64,000 nt of DNA from Chryseobacterium formosense (GTDB taxonomy: Bacteria > Bacteroidota > Bacteroidia > Flavobacteriales > Weeksellaceae). The notes beneath the pieces are model-generated. The model saw nothing but the letters and a program-made list of their open reading frames with translations. It searched no databases and was not told where the DNA came from. Below are positions 39,797-49,760 of the stretch, in pieces (the first letter of the stretch is position 1; every line of letters begins with the position of its first letter). A program made the position numbers and the translations under genes. The stretch lies in contig NZ_FPAP01000006.1 in assembly GCF_900116415.1 (NCBI RefSeq), forward strand, positions 98,931 through 162,930, written 5' to 3'.

Positions 39797-40681
39797 TTAG
39801 TCGTTATAGACCGAAGTTTTGTAGGCAATGATGGTGTTTTTCATCAACATCGCTCTTGTCATAGGCCCGACTCCTCCCGGAACTGGAGTTATCCAGCTTG
39901 CTTTTGCGGCACAGCTGTCGAAATCTACATCACCTGCCAAATAATATCCTTTTGGAGAATCGTTGTCTACTCTTGTAATACCTACGTCAACAATCACTGC
40001 ACCTTCTTTGATCATTTCACCTTTTAAAAAGTGAGGATCACCTAAAGCGGTGATTACGATGTCTGCTTTTTTAGTGTATTCTTCGATATCTTTTGTGTAA
40101 GAGTGCGTCAACGTCACTGTAGAGTTTCCTGGAAAATCTTTTCTTCCCATCAAAATACTCATTGGTCTTCCAACAATTTTACTTCTACCGATGATGACAC
40201 AGTCTTTACCTTTCGTTTCAATATTATATCTTTCTAATAATGTTAAAATCCCGAAAGGCGTCGCAGGCAAGAAAGTATCCATTTCCAAAGCCATTTTCCC
40301 GAAGTTCTCAGGATGGAAACCGTCAACATCTTTTCTCGGATCGATTGCGTTGATGATTTTTTCCTGATCGATCTGATCCGGTAAAGGCAACTGAACGATA
40401 AACCCGTCAACTGCTTTTGATTTATTTAATTCATCGATTTTTTCCAATAATTCAGATTCAGAAACCGTGCTTGGAAATTTCACTAAGCTAGATTGAAATC
40501 CTACTTCTTCACAGTCTTTCACTTTAGCATTTACATAGGCCTTGCTTGCACCATTGTTACCAACAAGAATGGCCACCAAATGTGGAGCTCTTCTTTTGCT
40601 GTCAAGAATTTTTTCAACTTCAGCCTTGATTTCCTGTTTTATTTCTTTGGATACTTTTAATCCGTCAAGAATTTCTGCCAT
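39797..40681 (-). CDS. folD: Bifunctional methylenetetrahydrofolate dehydrogenase/cyclohydrolase
   Basis: A 294-residue enzyme. The catalytic YVNAKVKDCEEVG (with its Lys), QLPLPDQID, DVDGFHPEN and ATPFGILTLLE motifs, plus GRSKIVGRPM and PVPGGVGPMTRAML, match FolD fully. It supplies one-carbon units in the cytoplasm. It lies between a toxin gene and queE. Confidence 0.95.
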   Translation of the reverse strand: MAEILDGLKVSKEIKQEIKAEVEKILDSKRRAPHLVAILVGNNGASKAYVNAKVKDCEEVGFQSSLVKFPSTVSESELLEKIDELNKSKAVDGFIVQLPLPDQIDQEKIINAIDPRKDVDGFHPENFGKMALEMDTFLPATPFGILTLLERYNIETKGKDCVIIGRSKIVGRPMSILMGRKDFPGNSTVTLTHSYTKDIEEYTKKADIVITALGDPHFLKGEMIKEGAVIVDVGITRVDNDSPKGYYLAGDVDFDSCAAKASWITPVPGGVGPMTRAMLMKNTIIAYKTSVYND

Positions 40682-40710
40682 TTTTACTTTTATTACTTTT
40701 TATTAGATTT

Positions 40711-41001
40711 TTAAGGATATTTCTCCGGATTCTGATGAGTGCAAAAAACGGAGACGATATAAATCATTTTTTCTTCTTCATTTATTTCATAGAAAATGAT
40801 ATAAGGAAATTTCTTGAGAGGAAAAGCTCTAATATCTCTATATTTTTTCTGAAAATAAGGATTAGTTACGATTCTACTTATTGAAAGATCAAGTTGCTTA
40901 TTAAAACTTTTTAGAACTTTCAGCGAAATGTTCGCATAATACTCTGTTGCTTCCTCAATGTTTTCTTCAGCGATTGATAGAAATTTAAAATTAAAGACCA
41001 T
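40711..41001 (-). CDS. ParE/RelE-superfamily toxin
   Basis: A 96-residue protein of the ParE/RelE toxin fold: VFNFKFLSIAEENIEEATEYYANIS, then KQLDLSISRIVTNPYFQKKYRDIRAFPLKKFPYIIFYEI. It overlaps its predicted antitoxin gene by 11 bases, the usual type II toxin-antitoxin layout. Whether it acts on gyrase (ParE) or on translating mRNA (RelE) is not clear from sequence. Confidence 0.85.
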   Translation of the reverse strand: MVFNFKFLSIAEENIEEATEYYANISLKVLKSFNKQLDLSISRIVTNPYFQKKYRDIRAFPLKKFPYIIFYEINEEEKMIYIVSVFCTHQNPEKYP

Positions 41002-41209
41002 ATTTTGCTCTAATTCTCTTCAAAGATTCCTTACCATCTACTGCTGTAGATCTGTCTTGTTTTAACGCTTCATCAATCACTCTTTTCATCTCATCCGTCA
41101 ACTCAAAATCATCATCACTTTTCTCAAAAGCAATTTTCATTTTCTGTAAAAGATTCTCCATTAGAGTTTCTTCTTCCTTATCTTTTAGATGTATTGTGAT
41201 GGTACTCAT
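40991..41209 (-). CDS. Antitoxin of the ParE-type pair
   Basis: A 72-residue acidic protein upstream of the toxin gene. STITIHLKDKEEETLMENLLQKM looks like an N-terminal strand for DNA binding, followed by a helix, and the C-terminal EALKQDRSTAVDGKESLKRIRAKYG fits the addiction-module component family, which binds the toxin. The order antitoxin then toxin and overlap of 11 bases support the pair. Confidence 0.8.
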   Translation of the reverse strand: MSTITIHLKDKEEETLMENLLQKMKIAFEKSDDDFELTDEMKRVIDEALKQDRSTAVDGKESLKRIRAKYGL

Positions 41210-41250
41210 TTCCTTTATTTTTAATCAAAATTAATGAAAATCCGCAACAA

Positions 41251-42891
41251 TTATTTATTCGATTTATAATAATTAATCAACCCATTTGTTGAAGAATCAT
41301 GAGAGCTAATGGTCTCATTATTTTCAAGTTCCGGAAGAATTTTATTGGCTAAAACTTTTCCTAATTCCACTCCGAACTGATCGAAACTGAAAATATTCCA
41401 GATCACACCCTGAACGAAAATTTTATGCTCATACAAAGCGATTAGCTGACCCAATGAAAAAGGCGTTAATTCATTGATTAGTATAGAGTTTGTTGGTGTA
41501 TTTCCATGGAAGACTTTGTAGTTTAATAAGAAATCAATTTCCTCATCAGATTTTCCTGAAGCTTTTAATTCCGCCTCAACTTCTTCTTCATTTTTACCAA
41601 ATGCCAAAGCTTCAGTCTGAGCAAAAAAATTGGCTAATAGTTTATCTTGATGATCAGAAACTTTGTTCGGACTTTTTGCATATGCGATAAAATCTGCAGG
41701 AATCAATTCAGTTCCTTGGTGAATCAATTGATAGAAAGCGTGTTGTCCGTTTGTTCCCGGCTCACCCCAAATAATTGGTCCTGTTTCATATTCTACGAAT
41801 TCGCCGTTTCTGTCGACACATTTTCCGTTACTTTCCATATCTCCTTGTTGAAAATATGCCGGAAATCTTTCTAAATATTGAGAATAAGGAAGAATTGCAT
41901 GCGTTGTTGCAGCATAAAAATTACGATACCAGATTCCGATTAATCCCATCAAAATAGGAATGTTCTCACCAAATTCGGCTGTTTGGAAATGTTGATCCGT
42001 ATCGTTAGCTCCTTTCAATAATTGCTCAAAGTTTTCGTATCCTACTGAAAGAACGATGCTTAAGCCAATCGCACTCCATAAAGAATATCTTCCGCCAACC
42101 CAATCCCAGAATTCGAAGATATTTTCTTCTGCAATTCCGAAGTCTTTAACTGCCTGAACGTTAGTTGATAAAGCAACAAAATGTTTGGCTACATCTTCCT
42201 GTTTTCCGGCTTTTAAGAACCAGTCTTTTGCCGAATTCGCATTTGTCATCGTTTCCTGAGTCGTAAATGTTTTAGAAGCGATGATAAATAAAGTTGTTTC
42301 AGGATTCAAGTTTTTTACAACTTCTGCCATATGATTTCCGTCCACGTTAGAAACAAAATGAACGTTTAGCCTTGTTTTAAAATGCTTCAAAGCAGAAACT
42401 ACCATCACAGGTCCCAAATCTGAACCACCGATTCCTATGTTCACGACATCTGTAATTTCTTTTCCGCTGAAACCTTTGTGTGTTCCTGAAATAATACTTT
42501 CAGAAAAAGATTTCATATGATCTAAAACTCTCTTGATCTGAGGCTTGATATTTTCACCATCTACCAAAATTTCCTTGTCTGAAAAATCTCTCAAAGCAGT
42601 GTGAAGAACGGCTCTTCCTTCTGTTTCGTTGATTTTATCTCCCGAAAACATTTTAGAAATTGCATCCTTGAGCTGACACTCTTCTGCAAGATTTAATAAT
42701 AATCCTTTCGTTCTTGAATCAATCAGATTCTTAGAATAATCGAATAAATAATTATTTTTTTTTATAGAAAACTCTTCAAAACGGTTGGGATTGTATTGAA
42801 AAAGACTTCTCAGATCAAAGTCATTATCACCAAAATGTTCGTCAAGATCTTTCCAACTGTTGGTTTGTGTAGGATTTATTTTAGATAGCAT
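41251..42891 (-). CDS. pgi: Glucose-6-phosphate isomerase
   Basis: A 546-residue enzyme interconverting glucose-6-phosphate and fructose-6-phosphate in glycolysis. The signatures VVNIGIGGSDLGPVMV, FIIASKTFTTQETMTNA, FWDWVGGRYSLWSAIGLS and the GQLIALYEHKIFVQGVIWNIFSFDQFGVELGK C-terminal block (quoted in two parts of the family pattern) are intact. Length is typical of the large bacterial form. A minus-strand promoter lies at 42976-42984. Confidence 0.95.
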   Translation of the reverse strand: MLSKINPTQTNSWKDLDEHFGDNDFDLRSLFQYNPNRFEEFSIKKNNYLFDYSKNLIDSRTKGLLLNLAEECQLKDAISKMFSGDKINETEGRAVLHTALRDFSDKEILVDGENIKPQIKRVLDHMKSFSESIISGTHKGFSGKEITDVVNIGIGGSDLGPVMVVSALKHFKTRLNVHFVSNVDGNHMAEVVKNLNPETTLFIIASKTFTTQETMTNANSAKDWFLKAGKQEDVAKHFVALSTNVQAVKDFGIAEENIFEFWDWVGGRYSLWSAIGLSIVLSVGYENFEQLLKGANDTDQHFQTAEFGENIPILMGLIGIWYRNFYAATTHAILPYSQYLERFPAYFQQGDMESNGKCVDRNGEFVEYETGPIIWGEPGTNGQHAFYQLIHQGTELIPADFIAYAKSPNKVSDHQDKLLANFFAQTEALAFGKNEEEVEAELKASGKSDEEIDFLLNYKVFHGNTPTNSILINELTPFSLGQLIALYEHKIFVQGVIWNIFSFDQFGVELGKVLANKILPELENNETISSHDSSTNGLINYYKSNK

Positions 42892-42975
42892 AAATTAAAT
42901 TTAGGGTTTAAAAAGCTGATTTTTAGAAAATATCACATTTAAAATCACGATAATTAAAATGTAAGTTTTCAAACC

Positions 42976-42984
42976 GCAAATTTA
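42976..42984 (-). promoter_or_regulatory. pgi promoter
   Basis: On the minus strand TAAATTTGC matches TAnnTTTGC, 84 bases upstream of the pgi ATG. Confidence 0.6.
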
Positions 42985-43049
42985 CGGAATTTTTGCGCAA
43001 CGATGTTAATTGAGGATTAAAAATCAGTTTTCAAGGATTATCAGGATGA

Positions 43050-43078
43050 AAAATAAAACCTCCGCAAAAGCGAAGGTT
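43050..43078 (-). terminator. Terminator of the DUF4349 gene
   Basis: AACCTCCGC (43057-43065) and GCGAAGGTT (43070-43078) with a four-base loop and one mismatch; read on the minus strand it is followed by TTTATTT. Confidence 0.65.
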
Positions 43079-43106
43079 CAAATAATCTATGTTGATAACC
43101 TAAAGG

Positions 43107-44030
43107 TTAGGATGCCGGATTTTCTTGGTTTGGTTGCTGAATTTTATTTTTAGATTGATTTTTTCTGTAAAAGTAAAATATCAGTCCGCAGATTAATAGA
43201 ATTGGCCAAATCATAATTAATCCAACGATAAGTTTCTGAATTAAATAATAACCTTCCACAAAAGCATTTTTCGCACTGTAAAAAAAGTTGAATTTGTATT
43301 TGTTGTCAATGTTTTTTGAATTGATTACTGCAATTTCTGCAATACGAAGCTTGGGTTCTTTTATGTAAATATCAACAGTACTGTATTTAAGATTATCGGT
43401 TACGTTAAGATTGGCGAGTTGTTGCGAATTGTTTTCAGACATATTTTCATCACTCATTTTCACTTTGTCTTTTGTGGTTTTAAGTTCAGAAATATTTTCG
43501 CCGGTTTTCTTGATTCTTTTTCCCTCCAATTCAGCATATTTAATGTTTGAAGTTATGTCTTCCGCATTGATGATTCTTGAATTCAGGAATAGTTTTTTAT
43601 CATTAATTAAAGTTAAAAGCTCACCCAATCTTGAAGAGGGAAATCTTACCTGCATTGTGTTTTCGGTCTGATATTTTTTCACAAGCATTGCTTCTTCATC
43701 GGAAGTATTGTAAGTGTCTTCAGAAATCACACGACTTTGCAGGTTGCTGTTGGTAACAAACCCGCCAAGTTCCTGAGCCGATTTTTCAATGGAAATTGTT
43801 GCATCATAAACATCCTTTACCTCCATATTAACATCAGCTGTTTTGATGAATTGCTTGTCTTTTACAGACATGGTTGCAGCAGATGAAACGCTGTCTGATA
43901 CATTTACGTAGGCAGAATCTGCAGACGTTGACATTTCGTAATCACTTGCTGTTGCTTCGCCTTTTTTGCAAGAGTAAATTCCTAATAATAATGCTGTTGC
44001 AATCGTTAATCTGATGTGTGTCGTTTTCAT
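43107..44030 (-). CDS. DUF4349 domain-containing lipoprotein
   Basis: A 307-residue protein with lipobox IYSC (C16). The DUF4349 core is recognisable: KTADVNMEVKDVYDATISIEKSAQELGGFVTNSN, then MQVRFPSSRLGELLTLI, and a charged coiled-coil segment (about 170-205). It ends in a membrane helix (LIVGLIMIWPILLICGLIFYFY, about 260-285) and a polar tail. Function is unknown. It is a single gene, with terminator at 43050. Confidence 0.85.
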   Translation of the reverse strand: MKTTHIRLTIATALLLGIYSCKKGEATASDYEMSTSADSAYVNVSDSVSSAATMSVKDKQFIKTADVNMEVKDVYDATISIEKSAQELGGFVTNSNLQSRVISEDTYNTSDEEAMLVKKYQTENTMQVRFPSSRLGELLTLINDKKLFLNSRIINAEDITSNIKYAELEGKRIKKTGENISELKTTKDKVKMSDENMSENNSQQLANLNVTDNLKYSTVDIYIKEPKLRIAEIAVINSKNIDNKYKFNFFYSAKNAFVEGYYLIQKLIVGLIMIWPILLICGLIFYFYRKNQSKNKIQQPNQENPAS

Positions 44031-44234
44031 AATATTTATTTTTAATGTTTTGCTTAACCCAAAGTTCCAGCAGAATCTTTTGTAATGTTTGAATATTGCA
44101 GGTAAACCTTTTGTAAATAATTATTTAGATTTAAATGATTGTTATTCAGTATTTTGTAAATGATATACGGAGCGTAGCGTGGTATTTCGGATTGATTTTT
44201 GCTGATGTTTTACAAATTAAAACTCAAAATAGAT

Positions 44235-45593
44235 ATGTCTAAAACCTTTTCTAAAATCCGAAACGCTATAGAACTTTTTAAAGCCATTGATTTTGATCAG
44301 CTGAGCGAAATTTCGCAAAAAGTAAATCTTCCGAAGCTGATGGAAAATTTTTCCAAGCTTGATGATAAGCAACTCAATGGAATGATGAAAATGCTGGATC
44401 CAAACAAAAAGAAAAAAGATCTTCCACCAATTGATGGCGATTTCTACGATATCTATCATACTCTGACTCCTGAGCAAAGGGAAGTTCAGCTTAAAGTAAG
44501 GGAGTTTATGGAAAAAGAAGTTAAGCCTTTGGTGAATCATTATTGGTTAAGAGACGAATTTCCGCATGAATTAATTCCAAAGTTTCAGAAACTTGATATT
44601 TGTGGGGTCACCTATGAAGGTTACGGTTGCAAAGGAATGCCTTTTCTGATGGAAGGCGTTATTGCAATGGAAATGGCGAGAATTGATGCTTCAATAGCGA
44701 CATTTTTTGGAGTGCAATCGGGTTTGGCAATGGGTTCGATCTATATTTGCGGTTCTGAGGAGCAAAAACAAAAATGGCTTCCCCAAATGCAGAAATTCGA
44801 AAAAATTGGAGCTTTTGGATTAACCGAACCGGAAGTGGGTTCCGGAGCAGCAGGAGGCTTAACGGTTACCTGCAAAAAAACTCCTGAAGGCTGGGTTTTA
44901 AACGGAGAAAAAAAATGGATCGGAAATGCAACATTTGCTGACATTATTATTATTTGGGCAAGAGATTTAGATGACGGTGAAGTGAAAGGTTTTATTGTTG
45001 AAAAAGATAATCCCGGTTTTTCGGTACAGAAAATTAAAGGGAAAATGGCTCTTCGAATTGTACAAAATGGTTTAATTACATTAAAAGATTGTATCGTTAC
45101 AGAAGAAAATCGTCTCCAAAATGCCAATTCATTTAAAGACACGGCAAAAGTATTGAGAATGACTAGAGCTGGAGTTGCATGGATGGCGACAGGTTGTGCA
45201 AGAGGAGCTTATGAAAGCGCTTTAGATTATACCAGAAAAAGAGAACAGTTCGGAAAACCAATTGCTTCTTTCCAAATGATTCAAGGGCATTTGGTGGAAA
45301 TGCTTTCTAATTTAACCGCAATGCAAACAATGGTTTTCAGGCTTTCTGAAATGCAGGATGAAGGAATTTTGAAAGACGAACACGCTTCTTTAGCTAAAGT
45401 TTTTTGTACGTTAAGAACAAGAGATGTCGTTTCCAGAGCTCGTGAAGTGATGGGCGGAAACGGAATTCTTTTGGAGTATGATGTCGCAAGGTTTGTTGCC
45501 GATGCAGAAGCCATTTATTCTTATGAAGGAACAAAAGAAATCAATTCACTGATTGTCGGAAGATCGATCACCGGTTTCAGTGCATTTGTGTAA
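44235..45593 (+). CDS. Acyl-CoA dehydrogenase family protein, glutaryl-CoA dehydrogenase-like
   Basis: A 452-residue flavoenzyme from the ATG at 44235 (12 codons after another possible start). It has an unusual 70-residue leading region, then the acyl-CoA dehydrogenase fold: GAFGLTEPEVGSGA, WVLNGEKKWIGNA, MALRIVQNGLITL (a feature of the glutaryl-CoA type), REQFGKPIASFQMIQ, and the catalytic glutamate region YSYEGTKEINSLIVGR. It oxidises an acyl-CoA with FAD; the exact substrate is uncertain. The catalytic lineage suggests lysine or glutarate degradation (inference). Confidence 0.88.
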   Translation: MSKTFSKIRNAIELFKAIDFDQLSEISQKVNLPKLMENFSKLDDKQLNGMMKMLDPNKKKKDLPPIDGDFYDIYHTLTPEQREVQLKVREFMEKEVKPLVNHYWLRDEFPHELIPKFQKLDICGVTYEGYGCKGMPFLMEGVIAMEMARIDASIATFFGVQSGLAMGSIYICGSEEQKQKWLPQMQKFEKIGAFGLTEPEVGSGAAGGLTVTCKKTPEGWVLNGEKKWIGNATFADIIIIWARDLDDGEVKGFIVEKDNPGFSVQKIKGKMALRIVQNGLITLKDCIVTEENRLQNANSFKDTAKVLRMTRAGVAWMATGCARGAYESALDYTRKREQFGKPIASFQMIQGHLVEMLSNLTAMQTMVFRLSEMQDEGILKDEHASLAKVFCTLRTRDVVSRAREVMGGNGILLEYDVARFVADAEAIYSYEGTKEINSLIVGRSITGFSAFV

Positions 45594-45598
45594 AAGTC

Positions 45599-45672
45599 AA
45601 TAGTGAATTGTGAATTTTGCTTCGCAAGTGAATTTAAAATTGACAAGCAAGGCGAATTTACAATTCACTATT
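45599..45672. repeat. Long imperfect inverted repeat between convergent genes
   Basis: AATAGTGAATTGTGAATT (45599-45616) pairs with AATTTACAATTCACTATT (45655-45672), 17 of 18 matching. It lies between the acyl-CoA dehydrogenase and the DoxX gene on opposite strands and may terminate both. Tracts of GTGAATT type also suggest a dispersed repeat. Confidence 0.6.
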
Positions 45673-45679
45673 CACACTA

Positions 45680-46057
45680 CTATTTCAGCAAAGCTTTATA
45701 TTTTTCTTTGTTGTCAATAATTATCCAGATATTGATCAGGAAAAGAACTCCGGCAATCGACATTCCCATCGTTGATTTGTCAATCGTGAAGACGTGAAGA
45801 ATAATTCCGACCATTACCGGTAAAATAACTATCGCGCCTAAAGCTCTTGTTTTTGGGAAAATAAATAATATGCCGCCAATTGCCTCTACGATTCCAACCA
45901 AAGGCATCAACCAATGCAATTGATTGAACGCTTCAAAAATTTTCATTTGCTCCGGTGTTTGTTCCGGCATTGGCATGTAGTTGAAAAGTTTGTTTAAGCC
46001 TGCATTAATAAACATGAGCCCAAAAATAAGACAGATAATAAATTTAATGATTTTCAT
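45680..46057 (-). CDS. DoxX family membrane protein
   Basis: A 125-residue protein with four hydrophobic segments. The DoxX-like layout is visible: FINAGLNKLFNY, LMPLVGIVEAIGGILFIFPKTRALGAIVILPVMVGIILH, and a final hydrophobic helix IAGVLFLINIWIII. Some DoxX members work with thiol or quinone oxidation systems; no such partner is nearby. Function is uncertain. Confidence 0.85.
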   Translation of the reverse strand: MKIIKFIICLIFGLMFINAGLNKLFNYMPMPEQTPEQMKIFEAFNQLHWLMPLVGIVEAIGGILFIFPKTRALGAIVILPVMVGIILHVFTIDKSTMGMSIAGVLFLINIWIIIDNKEKYKALLK

Positions 46058-46157
46058 AAATTGAATTTTTATTAAAATTAAATAAAATTCTAATTCGTTA
46101 TAAAAAAATCACTAAATTTTTATATTTAATATTAATTATTCATTGCTTATTAATATT

Positions 46158-47270
46158 CTAATCCATTTCCTTTAAGGTGATGTTCTTAGAAATTTTGTAG
46201 CTTTTCTTTTTCTTATTGGGTTTTTCATCTTCGCCGAGAAGTTTTCCCCAAGGTTGCAATCCGTCGACTCTTTCAAAAATAATTTTAATAATCGCAATCG
46301 CCGGAATACACAGAAACATTCCTGAAATTCCCCAAAGATGTTCGCCTAAAAGAATACCGATAAAAGAAAATAATGCGTTAATTTTTACTTTTGAACCTAC
46401 GACAAAAGGTAGAACAATATTTCCGTCGATCGCATGAACGATGACGTAACCAATTGCTACATACACGCAAGTGGAAACTGTTCCCGTCGCAAATGCAATA
46501 AAACAAGAAATTAAAAGCGAAATACAGATTCCGATGTAGGGAATAACATTTAATAAACCCGTTAAAACACCCAATAAAATGGCATATTTTACACCTAAAA
46601 TAGTCAGAACAATGGTCGTAAGAACAGAGACGATAATTACCTGAAGACACAATCCGATGATGTATCTTTTCGTCATAATTCTTACCTCAGAAACCACTTC
46701 CTGAACGCTTGCTTTATGCTTTTCATTAAATACATTAACGATGAAATTGTTCAAAATTCTTCTGTAATTTAAGATGAAGATAAAAAACAAGATGAAAAAC
46801 GCCAGAAATCCTAAGCTCGTAGAGAAAATTCCAAATGTAAATCCTAAAATGATTCCCGAAGAAGATAACAGTTTATTTAAACCCTGATCAAGATAATCGA
46901 GCTGTTCATCAATTTTCACATTGAAAGTATGCGAAACCCAGGTCTGAAGATTATGGAACACCAGATTGAACTGCTTTGTAAGATGCGGAATATCTTTGCT
47001 GAAACTTGAAATCTGTGTACTGAAGAAAAATATCATTCCGGTGAGAATAGTCAACATTATCATTACAGAAACAATGGTTGAAACCGATCTTGGAAACCTT
47101 AGTTTTTTTTCTAAAAAATTAGCAATCGGCAAAAAAAGCATAGCCATTAAAAATGCTAAAAAGAATGGAGCCAAAATGCTTTGTCCCAGCTTAATAAGAT
47201 AGCCGATTCCGATAATGGAAATGACTGCCAATGCAAGTTTCGGAAGAAAAGGAAGTTTAAAAAAATTCAT
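46158..47270 (-). CDS. AI-2E family transporter (PerM/UPF0118)
   Basis: A 370-residue polytopic membrane protein with about eight hydrophobic segments. The family pattern is seen in GQSILAPFFLAFLMAMLFLP, the extended periplasmic-type helix at about 80-145, and GLLNVIPYIGICISLLI, and FVVGSKVKINALFSFIGILLGEHLWGISGMFL. Members include exporters of autoinducer-2 and Na/H antiporters; the substrate here is unknown. It follows lon on the minus strand, separated by a terminator. Confidence 0.88.
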   Translation of the reverse strand: MNFFKLPFLPKLALAVISIIGIGYLIKLGQSILAPFFLAFLMAMLFLPIANFLEKKLRFPRSVSTIVSVMIMLTILTGMIFFFSTQISSFSKDIPHLTKQFNLVFHNLQTWVSHTFNVKIDEQLDYLDQGLNKLLSSSGIILGFTFGIFSTSLGFLAFFILFFIFILNYRRILNNFIVNVFNEKHKASVQEVVSEVRIMTKRYIIGLCLQVIIVSVLTTIVLTILGVKYAILLGVLTGLLNVIPYIGICISLLISCFIAFATGTVSTCVYVAIGYVIVHAIDGNIVLPFVVGSKVKINALFSFIGILLGEHLWGISGMFLCIPAIAIIKIIFERVDGLQPWGKLLGEDEKPNKKKKSYKISKNITLKEMD

Positions 47271-47291
47271 GGGAAAGTTTTTCTACACATA

Positions 47292-47321
47292 ACAAAAACC
47301 TCACCGTTTTCCGATGAGGTT
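47292..47321 (-). terminator. Terminator of lon
   Basis: AACCTCA (47297-47303) and TGAGGTT (47315-47321) form a hairpin; on the minus strand it is followed by TTTTTGTT. Located between lon and the AI-2E family gene. Confidence 0.7.
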
Positions 47322-47342
47322 ATAAATTTATAAATAAAAATT

Positions 47343-49751
47343 TTATTTTTCGATAGCCAGTTCCAGAACTTCGTTCATCCAGCTTACATAGTTTACTTTC
47401 AGGTTTTTCAGGTAATCCTGCTTGATTTCTTCTACATCCTTTCTGTTGGCTTCACACAAAATCACTTCTTTTATTCCTGCTCTTGTTGCAGCGAGTAGTT
47501 TTTCTTTAATTCCACCTACAGGAAGCACTTTTCCTCGTAAAGTAATTTCCCCGGTCATTGCAAGATGAGGTTTTATTTTTTTATTTTTAAATGAAGAAAC
47601 CATTGAAGTCAGCATCGCAATTCCGGCAGAAGGTCCGTCTTTTGGTGTTGCACCTTCAGGAACGTGAACGTGGATGTTTTTCTTCTCCAAATCATCTTCA
47701 CTGATTCCCAAATCTTCATGTTTGGCTTTAATATATTCCAAAGCAATCGTTGCAGATTCTTTCATTACTGTTCCCAGATTTCCGGTCATGGTAAGATTTC
47801 CTTTTCCATTGCTGATTAAGCTTTCGATAAATAAAATATCTCCTCCAACACTTGTCCAGGCCAAACCAGTAACAACTCCCGGAACATCCGTTAATTCAGA
47901 TAAACTCTTCGGTCTTGGAACACCTAAAATTTCATCAACTTTTTCAATAGAAATTTTAGCATCATATTCTTTTACCAAAGCCGTCTGAAGGGCAACCCAA
48001 CGTGCAATCGCTGCGATTCTTTTTTCTAAGGTTCTCACACCGCTTTCGGAAGTATGAGCTTCGATAATATGTTTCAGTTCAGAACTTCCAAGTTTGAAAG
48101 ATTTTATAGTCAAACCGTTTTCGTCCTGTTGTTTTTTAATTAAATGTCTCTTCGCAATCTCGATCTTTTCCTCTAGTGTATACCCTGCAATCTGTATGAT
48201 TTCCATTCTGTCTAAAAGCGGAGTCTGAATGGTTGAAAGTGAGTTTGCAGTTGCCAAAAACATGACTTTAGACAAATCGTAGCCCATTTCAAGGAAATTG
48301 TCATAGAAAGAGCTGTTTTGTTCAGGGTCAAGAACTTCAAGCAAAGCCGAACTCGGATCGCCGTGCATTCCTTTTCCTACTTTATCGATTTCATCCAAAA
48401 CAATAACGGGATTTGATGTCCCGGCTTTTTTAATGGACTGAAGAATTCTTCCTGCCATCGCGCCAATGTAGGTTTTTCTGTGACCACGGATCTCGCTCTC
48501 GTCATGAAGTCCACCTAAAGAAACACGCATGTATTTTCTTCCCAAAGCATCGGCAACCGATTTCCCCAAAGAGGTTTTACCAACTCCGGGAGGACCTACC
48601 AACAATAGAATTGGCGATTTCATATTGTTCTTTAATTTTAAAACAGCCATGTGCTCTAAAATTCTTTTTTTGATGTCTTCTAAACCAAAATGGGCTTTAT
48701 CTAAAACTTTCTGGGCTTTTTCAATATCAAAAGTATCTTTTGTGAAAGTATCCCAAGGAAGATCGGTGAAGAAATCCAGGTAATTTCTCTGAACATTGTA
48801 GTCGGGAGAATTTGGGTTTTGACGCTGAAGCCTGTTGATTTCTTTTAGGAAATGTTCTTCAACATCAGCATTCCAGTTTTTGGTTTTTGATTTTTTAATT
48901 AAATCTTCAACATCGCTTTCCGGGCCACCTCCCAATTCATCCTGAATCGTTCTGATTTGCTGGTTTAAAAAATATTCTCTCTGTTGTTTGTCTAAATCTT
49001 TGGAAGTTTTCTGATGAATCTGATTTCTCAGTTCCAGCTTTCTGAAATCCTCATGCATCATTTCATAGCACTTATTGGCTCTTTCCATTAGATTTTTCTC
49101 TTCCAGAAGCTTTTGCTTTTCTGAATAAGGGAAATTGGCATTTGTGCTGATGAAATTTAAAAGATCATCATTATTGTTGATATTTTTTATTGCAAAATTG
49201 GCAGCATTGGGAATGTTCGGATCAAGCTCAATAATTTTCAGAGCCAGATCTTTAATATTCTCTAGTAATGCTTCATATTCTTCCTTGTTTTTAGCTTTCG
49301 TATCTTTTAGCTTGGCGATTTCAGCTTTAAAATAAGGTTGGCTGTTTACAATTTTCTTGATTTTAAACCTTTGAAAACCTTTGGTGATTGCTGTAATATT
49401 CCCTTCTGGAAGTTTGATGATCTTAATAATCTTTGCCAAAGTTCCTGTCTGATAAAGATCTTTTTCGGTTGGCTGCTCAATATCAGAGTTTTTCTGGCTT
49501 ACGATTCCGATGTAATCGCCATTTTGCTGCGCTTCTTCAAGCAACTGTATCGATATCTTTCTTCCTGCAGTAATAGGAATTACAACATTCGGGAACATTA
49601 CCATATTTCTTACCGGAAGTATTGGGAAAATATTCTGGTCAGAGCTTTTCTCTTGATCTACATTCAGGTCAGAAAGATTGATTTCTTCGGCAACGATGTT
49701 GAAACCGTCCCCAAGAATATCATCAAAATTTATATCTTCAAATTCTGTCAT
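47343..49751 (-). CDS. lon: ATP-dependent protease La
   Basis: An 802-residue protease. It has the N-terminal substrate domain (about 40-235), a coiled segment, AAA+ core with Walker A GPPGVGKTSLGKS, Walker B VIVLDEIDKVG and sensor residues, and the S16 peptidase domain with the catalytic Ser in KDGPSAGIAM and Lys in GGIKEKLLAATRAG. It degrades damaged and regulatory proteins. The start at 49751 follows a TGACA-N3-TGTCA palindrome (49761-49777). Confidence 0.96.
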   Translation of the reverse strand: MTEFEDINFDDILGDGFNIVAEEINLSDLNVDQEKSSDQNIFPILPVRNMVMFPNVVIPITAGRKISIQLLEEAQQNGDYIGIVSQKNSDIEQPTEKDLYQTGTLAKIIKIIKLPEGNITAITKGFQRFKIKKIVNSQPYFKAEIAKLKDTKAKNKEEYEALLENIKDLALKIIELDPNIPNAANFAIKNINNNDDLLNFISTNANFPYSEKQKLLEEKNLMERANKCYEMMHEDFRKLELRNQIHQKTSKDLDKQQREYFLNQQIRTIQDELGGGPESDVEDLIKKSKTKNWNADVEEHFLKEINRLQRQNPNSPDYNVQRNYLDFFTDLPWDTFTKDTFDIEKAQKVLDKAHFGLEDIKKRILEHMAVLKLKNNMKSPILLLVGPPGVGKTSLGKSVADALGRKYMRVSLGGLHDESEIRGHRKTYIGAMAGRILQSIKKAGTSNPVIVLDEIDKVGKGMHGDPSSALLEVLDPEQNSSFYDNFLEMGYDLSKVMFLATANSLSTIQTPLLDRMEIIQIAGYTLEEKIEIAKRHLIKKQQDENGLTIKSFKLGSSELKHIIEAHTSESGVRTLEKRIAAIARWVALQTALVKEYDAKISIEKVDEILGVPRPKSLSELTDVPGVVTGLAWTSVGGDILFIESLISNGKGNLTMTGNLGTVMKESATIALEYIKAKHEDLGISEDDLEKKNIHVHVPEGATPKDGPSAGIAMLTSMVSSFKNKKIKPHLAMTGEITLRGKVLPVGGIKEKLLAATRAGIKEVILCEANRKDVEEIKQDYLKNLKVNYVSWMNEVLELAIEK

Positions 49752-49760
49752 AATAAATCG